Assembly: GCA_017163975.1 (NCBI GenBank)
Contig: JAFFSR010000033.1
Coordinates: forward strand, 450,001-514,000
Direction of reading: 5' to 3'
Source of the DNA: Anastatus disparis
Lineage: Eukaryota; Arthropoda; Insecta; Hymenoptera; Eupelmidae
DNA length: 64,000 nt
The translations under genes were made by a program, and so were the position numbers. Positions 43,743 to 54,312 of this stretch are shown here, piece after piece (position 1 is the stretch's first letter; every line of letters begins with the position of its first letter). The notes below the pieces were generated by a model. It saw nothing but the letters and a program-made list of their open reading frames with translations. It ran no database searches and had not been told where the DNA came from.

Positions 43743-44486
43743 TGAAAACAGCAACTATGATCGATCAATATTATTTTTAAAACCATGGATATATTTATTA
43801 AAAAATATTTTTATATACGTACGTTCAAGCTTAATAAAATAAAATTTTTAATTTGAGATAATCATTATTCATTATCTAATTTGTATTCAATTTGTCATAA
43901 TTTTGAATACAATGCTGCCTTCAACAACTGTCATATACATATTCTCATGAGGATGTTTTGTGAAGTTGCAATAAACTTCTTTCCTCTATATAATGATAAT
44001 TTCAATTAATTAAATATTCTTAAATATATTTTTCTTAAAGTCGTTCTTTTCTGTCTTTTTCTTTTTTTTTAATCGGTCTTTTGTATACATTTACGTAAAC
44101 TATTTTTGTCCGCTTTAATTTAGTTTGTTTCGCTTCACTAATTCTGTCTCTTTCTTAATCTGTCATTTTTATTGTAACGACGCGCACACTTCTATACATA
44201 TACGATCACACTTATATACTGTCTCTTTTCATTATGCTATAACCATGTTATACGTACATATGTATACGTATATACCTGCGAGTTTATTCTCGCCTTTTAG
44301 CAGTCACCGTCTTTCTGTCTTTTTCTAATTGCGCGCGCACGTTTTCACGGTCTTTTTATTGTACACGGCGTCGATGTCTTTTCATCAACTCGACTTGGGC
44401 CTACGACCGCCATGTTTGTGTGCATTATTATCTTTCAATTTTTAGAAGTCAGGCCAATGCCTTTCTTCCTTCAGCAATCATACTTA

Positions 44487-45150
44487 CAAGGAGAGTGTTT
44501 CACCTTCGGGTCACCGTTTTTGCTCAAATTTCGGGAATATTTTCTAGATGCAGAAATATGAAGAAAGCCAAAATTTTAGAGGCCAACGCCTAATATTTCC
44601 CTAGTTACAGGTCATCAAAGAAAATTACTAAAAAAGTTACTAGATTTTCAAACGCTTATAGTTCCTCAGCATTATTAGCTAGAAGCTTAAATCTTTTTTT
44701 AAATGAAAGCTGAGCTCAAATCCTTTCGAAATACCACCTATACCATCTCAAAATATTATTTTTTCCCAAAGTTAGAGCGTAATAAAGATTGGACCTGAAT
44801 TTTTTGTTTAAAACATTAATTAATAATAAAAGCTAAAATTGGGTTCAATCTTTATTATGCTATAACTTTAGGAAAAAATAATATTTCGATATGCTATAAC
44901 TACTATTTCGAAAGGATTTGAGCTCAGTTTTCATTTAAAAAAAGGTTTAAGCTTCTAGCTAATAATTCTGAGGAACTATAAGCGTTTGAAAATCTAGTAA
45001 CTTTTTTAGTGATTTTCTTTAATGACCTGTAACTAAGGAAATATTGAGCGTTGGCCTCTAAAATTTTGGCTTTCTTCATATTTCTGCATCCAGAAAACAT
45101 TCTCAAAATTTGAGCAAAAACGGTGACCCGAAGGTGAAACACTCTCCTTG
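44487..45150. mobile_element. 664-bp palindromic MITE with TTA target duplication (Harbinger type)
   Basis: Ends CAAGGAGAGTGTTTCACC and its mirror, with TTA on both sides (44484-44486, 45151-45153). The arms run nearly to a centre around 44815: gaagaaagccaaaattttag mirrors ctaaaattttggctttcttc, and agcttaaatctttttttaaat mirrors the far side. It sits within the Copia leader, so it inserted into Copia or its source copy. Confidence 0.85.
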
Positions 45151-45309
45151 TTAGTATTTTAACATAAAAACGCGTCCGTTTTTACATTTATTTTTAATTA
45201 TAACGAAATTTAACCAAATCCAAGCAGCACTTTTTGCAAATATTAGTTTTTAACTGGTTCTCATTTATTTCCGTCTATACCGTCATAAATATGTTCAGAT
45301 CCCTGGCGT

Positions 45310-45334
45310 GCATTCACTATACATACATATATAT

Positions 45335-45377
<43 letters not shown>

Positions 45378-45412
45378 TACATATATATATATACACACAC
45401 ATAATACGTTCA
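45310..45412. repeat. Mixed (CA)n/(TA)n microsatellite
   Basis: Alternating blocks of ta, ca and tatatacaca units. A further short (CA)n lies at 45505-45521 and (CT)n at 45610-45635. Confidence 0.9.
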
Positions 45413-45935
45413 TACGTAAAAAACCTTTTTCACTACGTGTTGTCGTTTATTTAGTCTATCAATTTTATTTTGTGCGTGCATGGTCTTTTCTCTCATTTTA
45501 TATACATACACACACACACAAAGCATACAAAATTTTCTCATGCACGCATAAATCTGTCATACTGATACACATTATGTCATTTCACCCAACATGGCGACTT
45601 ATTTTATTTCTCTCTCACTCTCTCTCTCTCTATAGACTAGCGCACGACGCTATCTATTCTCTGTCCTTTTCTTTCTTTCTATAAGCGTGCATGCGACGCC
45701 ATTACTGTCTTATAGAATTGAGAGAGAATAAAGTAAAATTCTTACCCGGAGTCAACTCCTTTTTCTCCCTCTGCTGTCCTTCGCTCTGTCTTTTTTTTAT
45801 TTGTTCCTTGACTCGCCATCTCTGACGCTTCCACCAGGAGATAAAGAACAATAAAACAATTCACCAAACAAACTGACGCACGCTCCAAACCACACAAACC
45901 TCTTTCTCAATTTTATTAAAAAAAACGCGCAGTTA

Positions 45936-45957
45936 AAAGCACTCTGGGCCCATAACC
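45936..45957 (-). promoter_or_regulatory. Copia primer-binding site
   Basis: On the minus strand GGTTATGGGCCCAGAGTG directly follows the 5' LTR. The GGTTATGGGCCCAG core matches the internal initiator-methionine tRNA fragment used as primer by Drosophila copia. Confidence 0.85.
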
Positions 45958-46178
45958 TGTTAAATAATTAATAAATGCAGAGCACAATTTATATTAAATA
46001 AAAAAAAAGTCTTTATTTGATCTATACAAAATGAATTAATTTAAATGATCTCTCTATAATAATGAAATACAAGTTCTGGCTTTAACAGACGGACTTGAAC
46101 TGAACTGAACTGAACGACGACGAAACGCGACTTGATTCTCTTCAACTGTCTATTAAAATATTCTCAATAGGTGGCGAC
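45958..46178 (-). repeat. Copia 5' LTR, truncated at its outer end
   Basis: 221 bp with about two mismatches to the 3' LTR. The outer ~29 bases are missing and are replaced by the flanking transposase remnant. Confidence 0.85.
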
Positions 46179-46184
46179 TATTTA

Positions 46185-47815
46185 GGATATAATTACACTC
46201 CTTGCGGAAGGTCATTTGTGAAAAAAAATGTAAGAGGTTCGATTAATGTCATGATTTTCGAAGTTGTTGCAAGTTTCGACAGAGCTAGAGTATCGGATAA
46301 AAATGCAGTTTTTATTATCAGTAGTATTGTTAATGCTTTTAATATCGACCTTGATTTAGCGAAAGTGCCATTCAAGAAGCTCAATCTAAAATACAAAAGA
46401 ATGAATACAAAAATATGAAAGAATTGTTAAGTAGTACTTCCGTATCGTTTATAATTGTCCACTGGGACGGAAAACTTATTCTTGATAGCGTTCTTTGTAA
46501 AAAATTTGATGGACTTCCAATTTTATTAAGTTATGAGAAGTGCACAAAAATTATAAATGTACCAGGTTTAGAAAATGGTAAGGGAACAATCGTAGCAGCT
46601 TTCAAGGATCGGGGTTTATTGGATCTCAAAGTTGGTATATGTTGTGATACAAATGCCGTGAATTTTGATTCTAAAAATAGAGCAGCATCAATCTTAGAAC
46701 AAATAACTGATAAAGATTTTCTCTACTTAGCGTGTTGATATTATATTTTAGAAATTTTATTAGTTGCTGCTTTTCAGGTAAAAGTCCCTGGCACAAGTGG
46801 CCCAAATGTAGGTATTTATAAGAGATTCCAAAATGAATGGAATAGTTCCGATTACAGTAACTTTGAAAATGGATTAAATGGATAGAAATCAGAACTGTAA
46901 AAAAATACCAAACTTAGTGATCTTTATAAATAATAATTTAAAGCAACAACTTTCCAGAGCTGACTATAAGGAGCTATTGCAGTTAAGTCTGATTTTTTAG
47001 GCGCTGACGTGGATATTAAATTTAGAAAACCTGGTGCCTATCATCGCGCCCGATGGATACCTAAAGACATATATGTTTTAAAAATATATTTATTTTGGAA
47101 CTCTTTTGTTTTGAAAAAAAGTAAATTGAAAATTTTTACTCCATATGTAAATTTATTATTTTCATTTACTTGGAGCCATGGTACAAATCTTTTTTAGCTT
47201 TTTCTGCTCCAAATAATAATTTGAAACTCATCAAAAAATTGATTGATTTCAAAGATATTGATGATGCTATTTCCAACAGCACTTCACATAAATTTCAAAA
47301 TCACCTGTGGTATTTATCTCTTGAACTTGTTTTTTTTCCACTTTTCGATGAAGAGGTTGAAATTAGCGTGAAACGAGGGATGGTCGATAGTTTAAAAAAC
47401 AAACAAGTAGATCCTGAAAAAGAAGTCCCTAAAAAGTTCGATGTCTCTGAAATCAATCATGTCAATTTTCTGGGTGAAAAAAATCTTGACTTTTTTGTGA
47501 ATGGTCAAAGTTTGAATTTTTTTAAACGTTTTAGTTTAAATTTAGAATTTCTGAATTATGACTGTGACTTATGGAAAAATCTTGATTCATACATTAACTG
47601 CCATGAAAATCTTAAAAATTTGATAGTTGTTAACGATGTGGCAGAAAGAGCGCTACATTTGACACAAGAATGCGTCGACACTAGAACAAAGGATGAAAAT
47701 CAAAAACAATTCCTGCTTTAATTAATAGAGGAACATAGAACGAAATTTTCGAATGATCCCAAAGCGAGTGTCATCAAAAAGCTAAAGTCTGCTTCAAATA
47801 CATATGGTGATTAAT
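46185..47815 (+). pseudogene. Decayed transposase with VHWDGKL and AERALHLTQE motifs (hAT-like, insect multicopy family)
   Basis: Collinear frames cover one protein. 46218-46418 gives a helical region (VASFDRARVSDKNAVFII). 46415-46738 gives IVHWDGKLI, LLSYEKCTKIINVPGL and GICCDTNAVNFDSKNRAA. After a stop at the CRHH-like position the frame continues to 46885 with VPGTSGPNVGIYKRF. 47170-47721 gives LWYLSLELVFFPLFDEEV, FFVNGQSLNFFKRF and NDVAERALHLTQE. Sequence to about 47800 keeps similarity after one more stop (EEHRTKF). The acids in HWDGK and CCDTNA resemble the first two catalytic positions of an RNase H-fold transposase. At least four stops or frameshifts. Its 5' end abuts the truncated Copia LTR. 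Confidence 0.6.
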
Positions 47816-48029
47816 TTTGAATATGAAAGTAAAATATGTATTATATTTTTATACTATTAAATGAATTCAATTTTTCACGAAGAACATTAAATCTTAATGC
47901 AAAAAAAACTTGTAATTTTTTACAGACCAAAATCATAAAAAATTAATTAAAATAATAACAAATTATTCAATCAATATTAAAAATCTTTTAAAGTTGTGAT
48001 TATACTATGTATCAGTAGGCTTTCTAGAT
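47816..48029. other. AT-rich spacer
   Basis: No recognisable feature; it joins the transposase remnant to dispersed repeat copy B. Confidence 0.4.
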
Positions 48030-48668
48030 TCAAGTATTGTGATGACTGAGATTAAGACCTTCATTTTGCTTCTCTTAGACCATTTCTATGTGCTTTGAAA
48101 GTGAATTTGTGGCCAGAAGGAGTTGATAGTCAGTTGCATGCTCACGATGTTTACAGATTTTACTCTACTAGATTCCTATCAAATTTAAATGGCCATATCT
48201 CGGTATCAGAAGCACCTAGGAACTTTTATAAAAAAGAAAATTGAAGATCATTAAGCCTACTTTGACGTTATGTTGGTTGTTTAAATAAAAAAGAATTATA
48301 ACGTACTTTTAACCTCAAAATACATAAAAATAAGCACGTTTTTGTGAAATTTTTTAATATTTCAAGAGCAACGATTTGGAACAAAAATTTTTTTCGGTTC
48401 TAAAAGTAATCTATAATATACTATTTTAAATTAACATAATAAAAGAAGTGTGAAAAAGGGTCTTAAAAATTTTTTTTAGTAATAGCTGTATGCAGAAAAA
48501 AAATAAGAAGAAAAACAAAAAAAAAATACGGTTTCTTGCAATTAGGCAAGGTTGAATTTTTATCCTAATAAGATATTTCAGCTGCTTTTTTTAATTTTTA
48601 GTGCGAACACATCGATTTAAAGGTTGGGAGCGATGCTCAGTAAGTTTTGGAAAATAACGACCTGCCAA
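48030..48668 (-). repeat. Dispersed ~1-kb repeat, copy B (5' part only)
   Basis: The minus-strand reading begins ggcaggtcgttattttccaa and continues through the conserved body to the ctgagatta segment. The ttatttac-rich end present in copies A, C and D is missing, so this copy is truncated at 48030. Confidence 0.8.
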
Positions 48669-48780
48669 ATATATATGTATATTGCGACGATGAAAATTCA
48701 AGCATCGCGCTTAAAGCTTAGTACCTGTGCTCAGCCGCTACGAGGCGCTACTCCCGCAATGGGAATAGCGAGCTCCAGAG

Positions 48781-48815
48781 CATATATAACCGAACATCAG
48801 CCGGCTTAGCCCAGT
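48781..48815 (+). promoter_or_regulatory. TATA-box core promoter
   Basis: CATATATAA followed at about +30 by ttagcccagtcc, a plausible initiator region, then a CT-rich stretch. Confidence 0.4.
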
Positions 48816-48831
48816 CCTCTCTGCGCTCTCG

Positions 48832-49019
48832 CTGTGTTAAGAAGTTATGCTCTGCACAGGAAGAGTACTCCGTACCTGTATTCCTTTCTTTTCAATCTGA
48901 GTAGTAAGGGGATCCCACTACACAGACTCCTCTCTCTTCTTACTATGTAGAGAAGTTATGCTTTGCATAGTAAGAATCTCTACCACCGTCCTATCTATGT
49001 AGTCGGGGGATTCCACTAC
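48832..49019 (+). repeat. Two copies of a two-hairpin module
   Basis: First hairpin type: CTGTG/CACAG at 48832-48859 and an 11-bp perfect stem TTCTTACTATG/CATAGTAAGAA at 48937-48976. Both enclose agaagttatgct(c/t)tg. Second type: GTAGT/ACTAC at 48901-48921 and 48999-49019, each around ggggat(c/t)cc and followed by acacaga(c/t)tcctctc. Confidence 0.65.
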
Positions 49020-49865
49020 ACAGATTCCTCTCCACCCACCTCCACCCAGGTCATTGTGAGGTTCAGGGGCCAGCATCCCCCCCCCCCCCCTCGAGTAGAG
49101 TTTCTCTCGTGAGTGAAAAGGGTCACCTGTCCTAACCGCCTCCTTTACTCCTGTACCGACCCAGTCACCTGCCTTACCTACCGCCGCCGTGATTGCCGTC
49201 GGTAAAGTAGATCTCGCGCTTACTTACTGTAGATAATTATCAAATATAATTGCGTCATAGATATTAATTTCGTGTTCTTTCTTTTCTTTATTTTCACAGA
49301 AAGTTATTAAACGCCACGCCATCTAGCAGTGGAAAAAAGGAACTAAGATTTATTTTTATTCATAGTACCGCCAGTCAAAAGAGATTATTTAGTTCAATAA
49401 ATTAGATTAAAGAATATTTTTGTTTGCATTTTTATTTTTTTTATATATCGTCGTTATAAAGAAAACTCTTTAGTTTATTATTTAATAAATTAACAAAAGA
49501 TGAATTTAATTTGAATCAGTTGTCAAATATACTTATTTACCTAGTTCCGCAAAACCTTTCCTGTAATTCTGACCCGTCGTTTATATCTCTAGTATTAAGT
49601 TTATTTATTCTTGTTTAAACATTTGAATTTCATTATTAATATAAATTATTCTTTGTCATATAAAGTTAAGATCTTAATTACATTTATATCTTTTCTTTTC
49701 ATTATCGTTTTCTTTTTTTATTATCAAATTTTCTTTACTTTAGTTAATTCAATAAGTTTATAAGTTTAAACTTTGGCTTTTATCCACCGCCACAGATCAT
49801 CCTCATAAAAGTCTGATGCAATTGCAGCTCGCCAGAAAAGCCAAACGTTACAATATATACATATA

Positions 49866-50410
49866 CTAGGGGGGTACCCCCTGGTCGATTCGCTCGTCAA
49901 CCCCCCTTTTTGTATCTATTGTGAATTGTATATTATAAATATTTAAAACATTTTTAGTGACTTTTATAAATTTTTATTAGTATGTAAATTTAAAATGCAA
50001 ACATTTATTTATTTTATGTATTTATTATAATATTGAAAATAATATTGAGGATTTTATATAATGATTTTTTAATAATTTTTTCTATAATACTTCTTCCCAT
50101 ACAATATTTTTTATAACATTTTCATTTTCATTTTGTATAAAAATTTTTTTACTATTTTTTACTCTTGATAACGTTAAATATAATTGACCATGTGAAAATA
50201 AAGGTTTATATAAATATATTCCTACGTTTTCAAAACTTTGGCCTTGGGCTTTATTAATGGTCATTGCAAATGCTAAACCAATTGGAAATTGCCTACGGTA
50301 TAATATAAATGGTAACGATGTTTGTTTACCTGTATCTAAAATTATTCTTGGTATAAATATAATTGAACCTTTTTTATTACCAGTAATAATTTCAGCTTTT
50401 GTAACGCAAA
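49866..50410 (-). mobile_element. Helitron 3' end with helicase C-terminus
   Basis: On the minus strand the sequence ends with gggggtacccccCTAG then T at 49866. This is the classic Helitron 3' terminus: a short GC-rich hairpin followed by CTRR, inserted next to T. Upstream lies the helicase remnant. The 5' end (TC) and the Rep domain are absent, so the copy is truncated at about 50410. Confidence 0.8.
50082..50402 (-). pseudogene. Helitron Pif1-like helicase, C-terminal ~107 residues
   Basis: The frame reads (from about 50402) KAEIITGNKKGSIIFIPRI, then FPIGLAFAMTINKAQGQSFE, NVGIYLYKPLFSHGQLYLTL and SRVK, ending VWEEVL with TAA at 50082. MTINKAQGQ and HGQLYLTLSRV are motifs V and VI of Pif1/Helitron helicases, which unwind DNA during rolling-circle transposition. 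The N-terminal ATPase and Rep domains are missing. No ATG can be trusted. Confidence 0.85.
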
Positions 50411-51107
50411 CTTACTTTTCCATGAGTTTAATAAACTACTACTCTATCATTATATTTTGATGTAGAGATCTATATTAAATAAAAGTTTGTACAGGTAATA
50501 TTTTATAAAATATATTGTAACCATAATATAATTAGCGATGATCATTTTATCAAAATTGCATAAAATTATTAATAGAAAATTGATAATAAAAAAATATGTG
50601 AAATTGAATAAATATAAAAATTTTATGCTTATAAAGACCCATAATGGCCTCACCGACAATGTATTATAAATCACTTATAGCAATTATTATAAAAGTTATT
50701 AACATTTATAAAACAGTGTAAAAATGAGTGTTTTTCGCGATTATCCGGAAAAGTTGTAGACCGATTTTCACGTACCCAATAATGAAATTTTAGGTCTTCT
50801 TAATGCTTATAACTTTTATTTATAACATTTTTCTCTAAAACGTCATTTAAAAATTATAGGGCAAAACATCGTTATTTTCAGACTTTGATCGTTGTTTATA
50901 AAAAAATAGGGCAAATCTAGCTGTACTTTTTTATTTATTTATCATCTACTAACGGCCTCTCCAATGATTTCCCACCTTCAAATATCTGTAATAAATTAAG
51001 TCATGAAATCGATGTTTTTTACGTAGAATGACTGGACTAGAAGGGTCAATGACCTCTGAGAAGGCTAAGTAGGGGTTGTTGAGACGAAACATTGGTGCCC
51101 CAAGAAA
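50411..51107. other. AT-rich spacer without recognised gene
   Basis: No ORF of note. A less AT-rich stretch near 50725-50790 has no recognisable motif. Confidence 0.4.
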
Positions 51108-51109
51108 TA

Positions 51110-51150
51110 AATGCACACACACACACTCACACGCACGCACGCACACACAA
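51110..51150. repeat. (CA)n/(CACG)n microsatellite
   Basis: Alternating acac units interrupted by tcac and cgcacgcacg. Confidence 0.9.
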
Positions 51151-51177
51151 ATAGATAAACCATATTATATTTATATA

Positions 51178-52234
51178 TATTAGACAGGTCGTTATCTCCG
51201 GAAACTTACTGAGTATTGCTCCCAACCCTTAGATCGATGTGTTTATACTAAAAATTAAAAAAGCAGCTGGAATGCCTTGTTGGAATAGAGATTTAACCTT
51301 GCCGAATCGCAAAAAACCGTATTTTTTATTGTTTTTTCTTATTTTTCTTTTTTCTACATACAGCTATGACTGAAAAAAATTTTTTGAGACCCTTTTTCAC
51401 ACTTTTTCTATTGCCGTAAGTTAAAATAATATCTTATGGGATGATTTTAGAGCTAAGAAAAATTTTTTTTCCGAATTGTTGCTCTTGAAATATTAAAAAA
51501 TTTTACTCAAACGGGTTTATTCTCGTGTATTTCGAGGTTAAAAGTACTTTATAATTTTTTTTTATTCAAACAACCAACATAACTTTAAGTTAGACTTAAA
51601 GATCTTCAATTTCCTTTTTATAAAAGTTTCTAGGTGCTTCTGATACTGAGATATGGCCATTTGAATTTGATAGGAAATTCGTAGAATAAAATCTGTAAAC
51701 ATCGTGAGCATGTAATTGACTATCAACTCGCTCTGATCACAAATTCAGTTTCAAAGCACATAGAAACGGTCTAAGTAAAGCAAAATGAAGGTCTTAATTT
51801 CAACAAAAAAGTAGCGCTAGGTGTCTTTCGCACAGTCAGAGTTATGAAGTTAGTAAATACCCATATAGAAATAATTTTCGTAAATATCTGTAAATATCTG
51901 TAAATATCTCTGAATAACTGTAAATAATTGATAAAAAGTATTGAGACTAAAACATTAATAAACGTTATTTACACTTATTTATTATTATTTACAATTATTT
52001 ATAGTTATTTAGTTATTTACGATTACAAAATGATTTTAAAAGTTATTTACTATTATTTACAAACACTTACAGTTACTCACTCTTAATTACTATTATTTAC
52101 TATTATTTACAATTTTCAAAATTTTGAGGTAAGTAAATAGTTTATTGTTATTTATAATTAATTACGATGATTTACAGTTATTTATAGTTATTTACTTTAG
52201 TTGTCTTAGATAATTTTTCGAAAAGCATGTAAGC
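51178..52234 (+). repeat. Dispersed ~1-kb repeat, copy C
   Basis: Full-length copy: begins tattagacaggtcgttatct after a TA-rich tract and ends ttgtcttagataatttttcg followed by aaaagcatgt. It is most similar to copy D (59777-60819), with the same insertion in the body (gtgtctttcgcacagtcag). Confidence 0.85.
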
Positions 52235-52299
52235 TTACGGTTAAATGATTTTTTCTGAAGGTGTACCTAAAATGACAACGTCGCATATTTAGTTTATGG

Positions 52300-54310
52300 C
52301 GTAAGCGAACTATGAATTATACATCGAGTTTCGAATCATCAATCTTTGCAATTTCATTTTAATTATCCTGTCAAATATATAATTATATAAAAAATATGAA
52401 TTAAAACTAAATTTCAATTTGAATTATGCTGTGAAATATATAATTGTATAAAAAAAATGAATTCAAAATAAATTTTAATAATTATAAATACTTATAAAAT
52501 TAAAAAATAAAGCAAAATTTGTTCTTTATTTAGAACTTCAAATAATATAACATCAAACTTTTATAATTCTTCATTACCAAAACTTTTGAGAAAATTTATG
52601 ATTTTTTAAAAAATAATTAACTACATTAATTTCAATACAATTTAAATTTATAATTGTAATACATAAACTATGTTTTAATACAACTTTTTATTTATTAAAT
52701 ATATAAATATGCATATATCTGAAAGAAACATAATCTACAAATTTCATGCTTGAATTGACTTCTAATTTTTCTATTATGAATTATTATACTAATTTTAATA
52801 AAGGTAGTATGACATAATGAGTGCCTTCTAGATATAATAGTTGAGAGAACTATTGCTTTCAACATTTACATAATTTTATTCAATTATTTTTAATAATATT
52901 TACATAAATTAATGATTCATAAAATTATTGTTGTAATTAATCAATTATGAATCAGAGTTATGTATACGGGCTCCATTAAGAAGGGGCCGAACTATCTGTC
53001 TTTGTCTAATAGCGTTTTTCATCATTTATGTAAACACTATCCGGTATAACAAGAAAAAAATAGCAGCCCCCGCTAGATATTAGTATGATAAGTAAATTTT
53101 GTAATAACAAATTTTTTTATTGCGTAGTTTTTGAGTAATTAGAGACCTACCAAAAAAAGATAGGTTATATTCTAGATGGCTAGTAGGTCTCTAATTAGTC
53201 AAAAACTATGCGGTAAAAAATTTGATTGTTATTACAAAATTTACTAATTATTCTAATATCTAGCGGGGGCTGCTATTTTATTCTTGTTATAAAGCATAGT
53301 GTTTATATAAATAATGAAAAACGCTATTAGACAGAGACAGATAGTTCGGCCCCTTCTTAATAGCTATTTTAACAGCAGCATCAAACCCCAGATCAACTTC
53401 AGTATCTGCAACTTATCGAGGAGTTGATAAACTGAGAAACAAGGAAACTGTAACTTCTTCACTTGCAAACAGTTAAAGCAAGACATGCATCTCATTTCTT
53501 TCTACAGGAATGCTTATTAATTAACTACTGAGTAAATGAATGGATTCGTTCCAGTATGCTTTTGTTTAAATATCCTATCTTGCATCCGCAAGGATATAAA
53601 TTTTTACTGGATACAAATTTGACTGAACAAGGAAGAATTTTAAACTTTAAATTTCTTGGCGAGTGTTTGTTATTCCAATATTCCAATATTTACATCTCCT
53701 CGATATAACCAATACAGCATCCATGGTTCTGTTAATGGCAAATAAAGGAATTTTACTCTATTTTACTCTGTTGGTAGCTTGTACCTGCTATCTAATCTTA
53801 ACAGCTTCAACATTATTTATGATTCCAAAACAATTTATTTTTGAATATTAATTTTTAATTATTTTTAATTATTACAAATATTATACTTTTAGACATGATT
53901 TAATTAAAAAAAAGACATGATCCACAAGTCTTATGCTTTATAACACTTGAGAATGTTTGATTAAATTTGTAATATTTTTGAATAATAATTGTATTAGATG
54001 ACATAATGCTTGTTTTCTATGAATACTTGTTTATGTAATCAAGGCTTTTTATGATTTCATAATTTTATTAACCCATCGTCTCCAATCAAATTTGAAATTA
54101 ATTTCTTACTTATTGAACTTTTATTATTATTTATTTATTGCGAATCTATAAAAGCTATTGGTATGAAATTCCATACTTACAATTATAAATTAGTCAAGGA
54201 GTTGATGAACTGTGAAACAAGGAAACTGCAGCTTCTTCGCTTGCAAACAGTTGAAGCAAGACATGCACCTCATTTCTTTCTACAGGAATGCTTATTAATT
54301 AACTACTAAC
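52300..54310. repeat. Local degenerate repeat array, left part
   Basis: Several blocks recur here and beyond the large transposon at 58566-59270. ataaagcaaaattt is at 52508 and 58950. gacataatg is at 52811 and 54000. The block aaggaaactg...ttaattaactact is at 53447-53528 and 54225-54306, and aaatgaatgg...tttactggatacaaatttg is at 53534-53625 and 58571-58661. Units are about 0.8-1.3 kb and diverged. Only short chance ORFs. Confidence 0.65.
52980..53356. mobile_element. 377-bp palindromic MITE with TTAA target duplication
   Basis: Ends GAAGGGGCCGAACTATCTGTC and its mirror, each next to TTAA (52976-52979, 53357-53360). The arms continue through atagcagcccccgctagatatt to a centre near 53165 (gacctaccaaaaaaagatagg). 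piggyBac-type target, no coding sequence, different from the TTAA element at 15917. Confidence 0.85.
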
Positions 54311-54312
54311 TA

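Larger units (their letters stand above)
42462..45929 (-). other. Long Copia leader, non-coding
   Basis: About 3.5 kb with only short ORFs. It holds the five-hairpin series (43421-43742), a nested MITE (44487-45150), CA/TA and CT microsatellites (45320-45410, 45505-45520, 45610-45635), and a marked strand bias of gtc over gac (sense strand purine-rich). Confidence 0.6.
38220..46178 (-). mobile_element. Copia-type LTR retrotransposon with one truncated LTR
   Basis: The left LTR (38220-38469) and right LTR (45958-46178) start tgttaaataattaataaatg and share ~220 bases with only about two differences, so insertion was recent. The right (5') copy stops at gtggcgac and lacks the last ~29 bases present on the left (acctagtatgag...caaca); no target duplication is seen. 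The primer-binding site resembles that of Drosophila copia. Gag knuckles, pre-integrase, RT and RNase H remnants occur in Copia order on the minus strand. The 3.5-kb leader is unusually long and holds a MITE and hairpins. Confidence 0.9.
48690..49855 (+). mobile_element. Second LTR-like leader with TATA promoter and paired hairpins
   Basis: A GC-richer island with TATA (catatataa at 48781-48789), a downstream region with two copies of a two-hairpin module, a C13 run at 49078-49091 and a long AT-rich tail. It resembles the region at 7800-9168 in layout but not in sequence. No gag or pol is attached. A solo LTR or a promoter/leader is the likeliest reading. It ends just before the Helitron terminus at 49866. 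Confidence 0.35.

Noticed and set aside
44924..45142. 72-codon ORF in the TTA-flanked MITE
   Set aside because: Lies in one palindrome arm; the mirrored arm carries a broken equivalent; no family.
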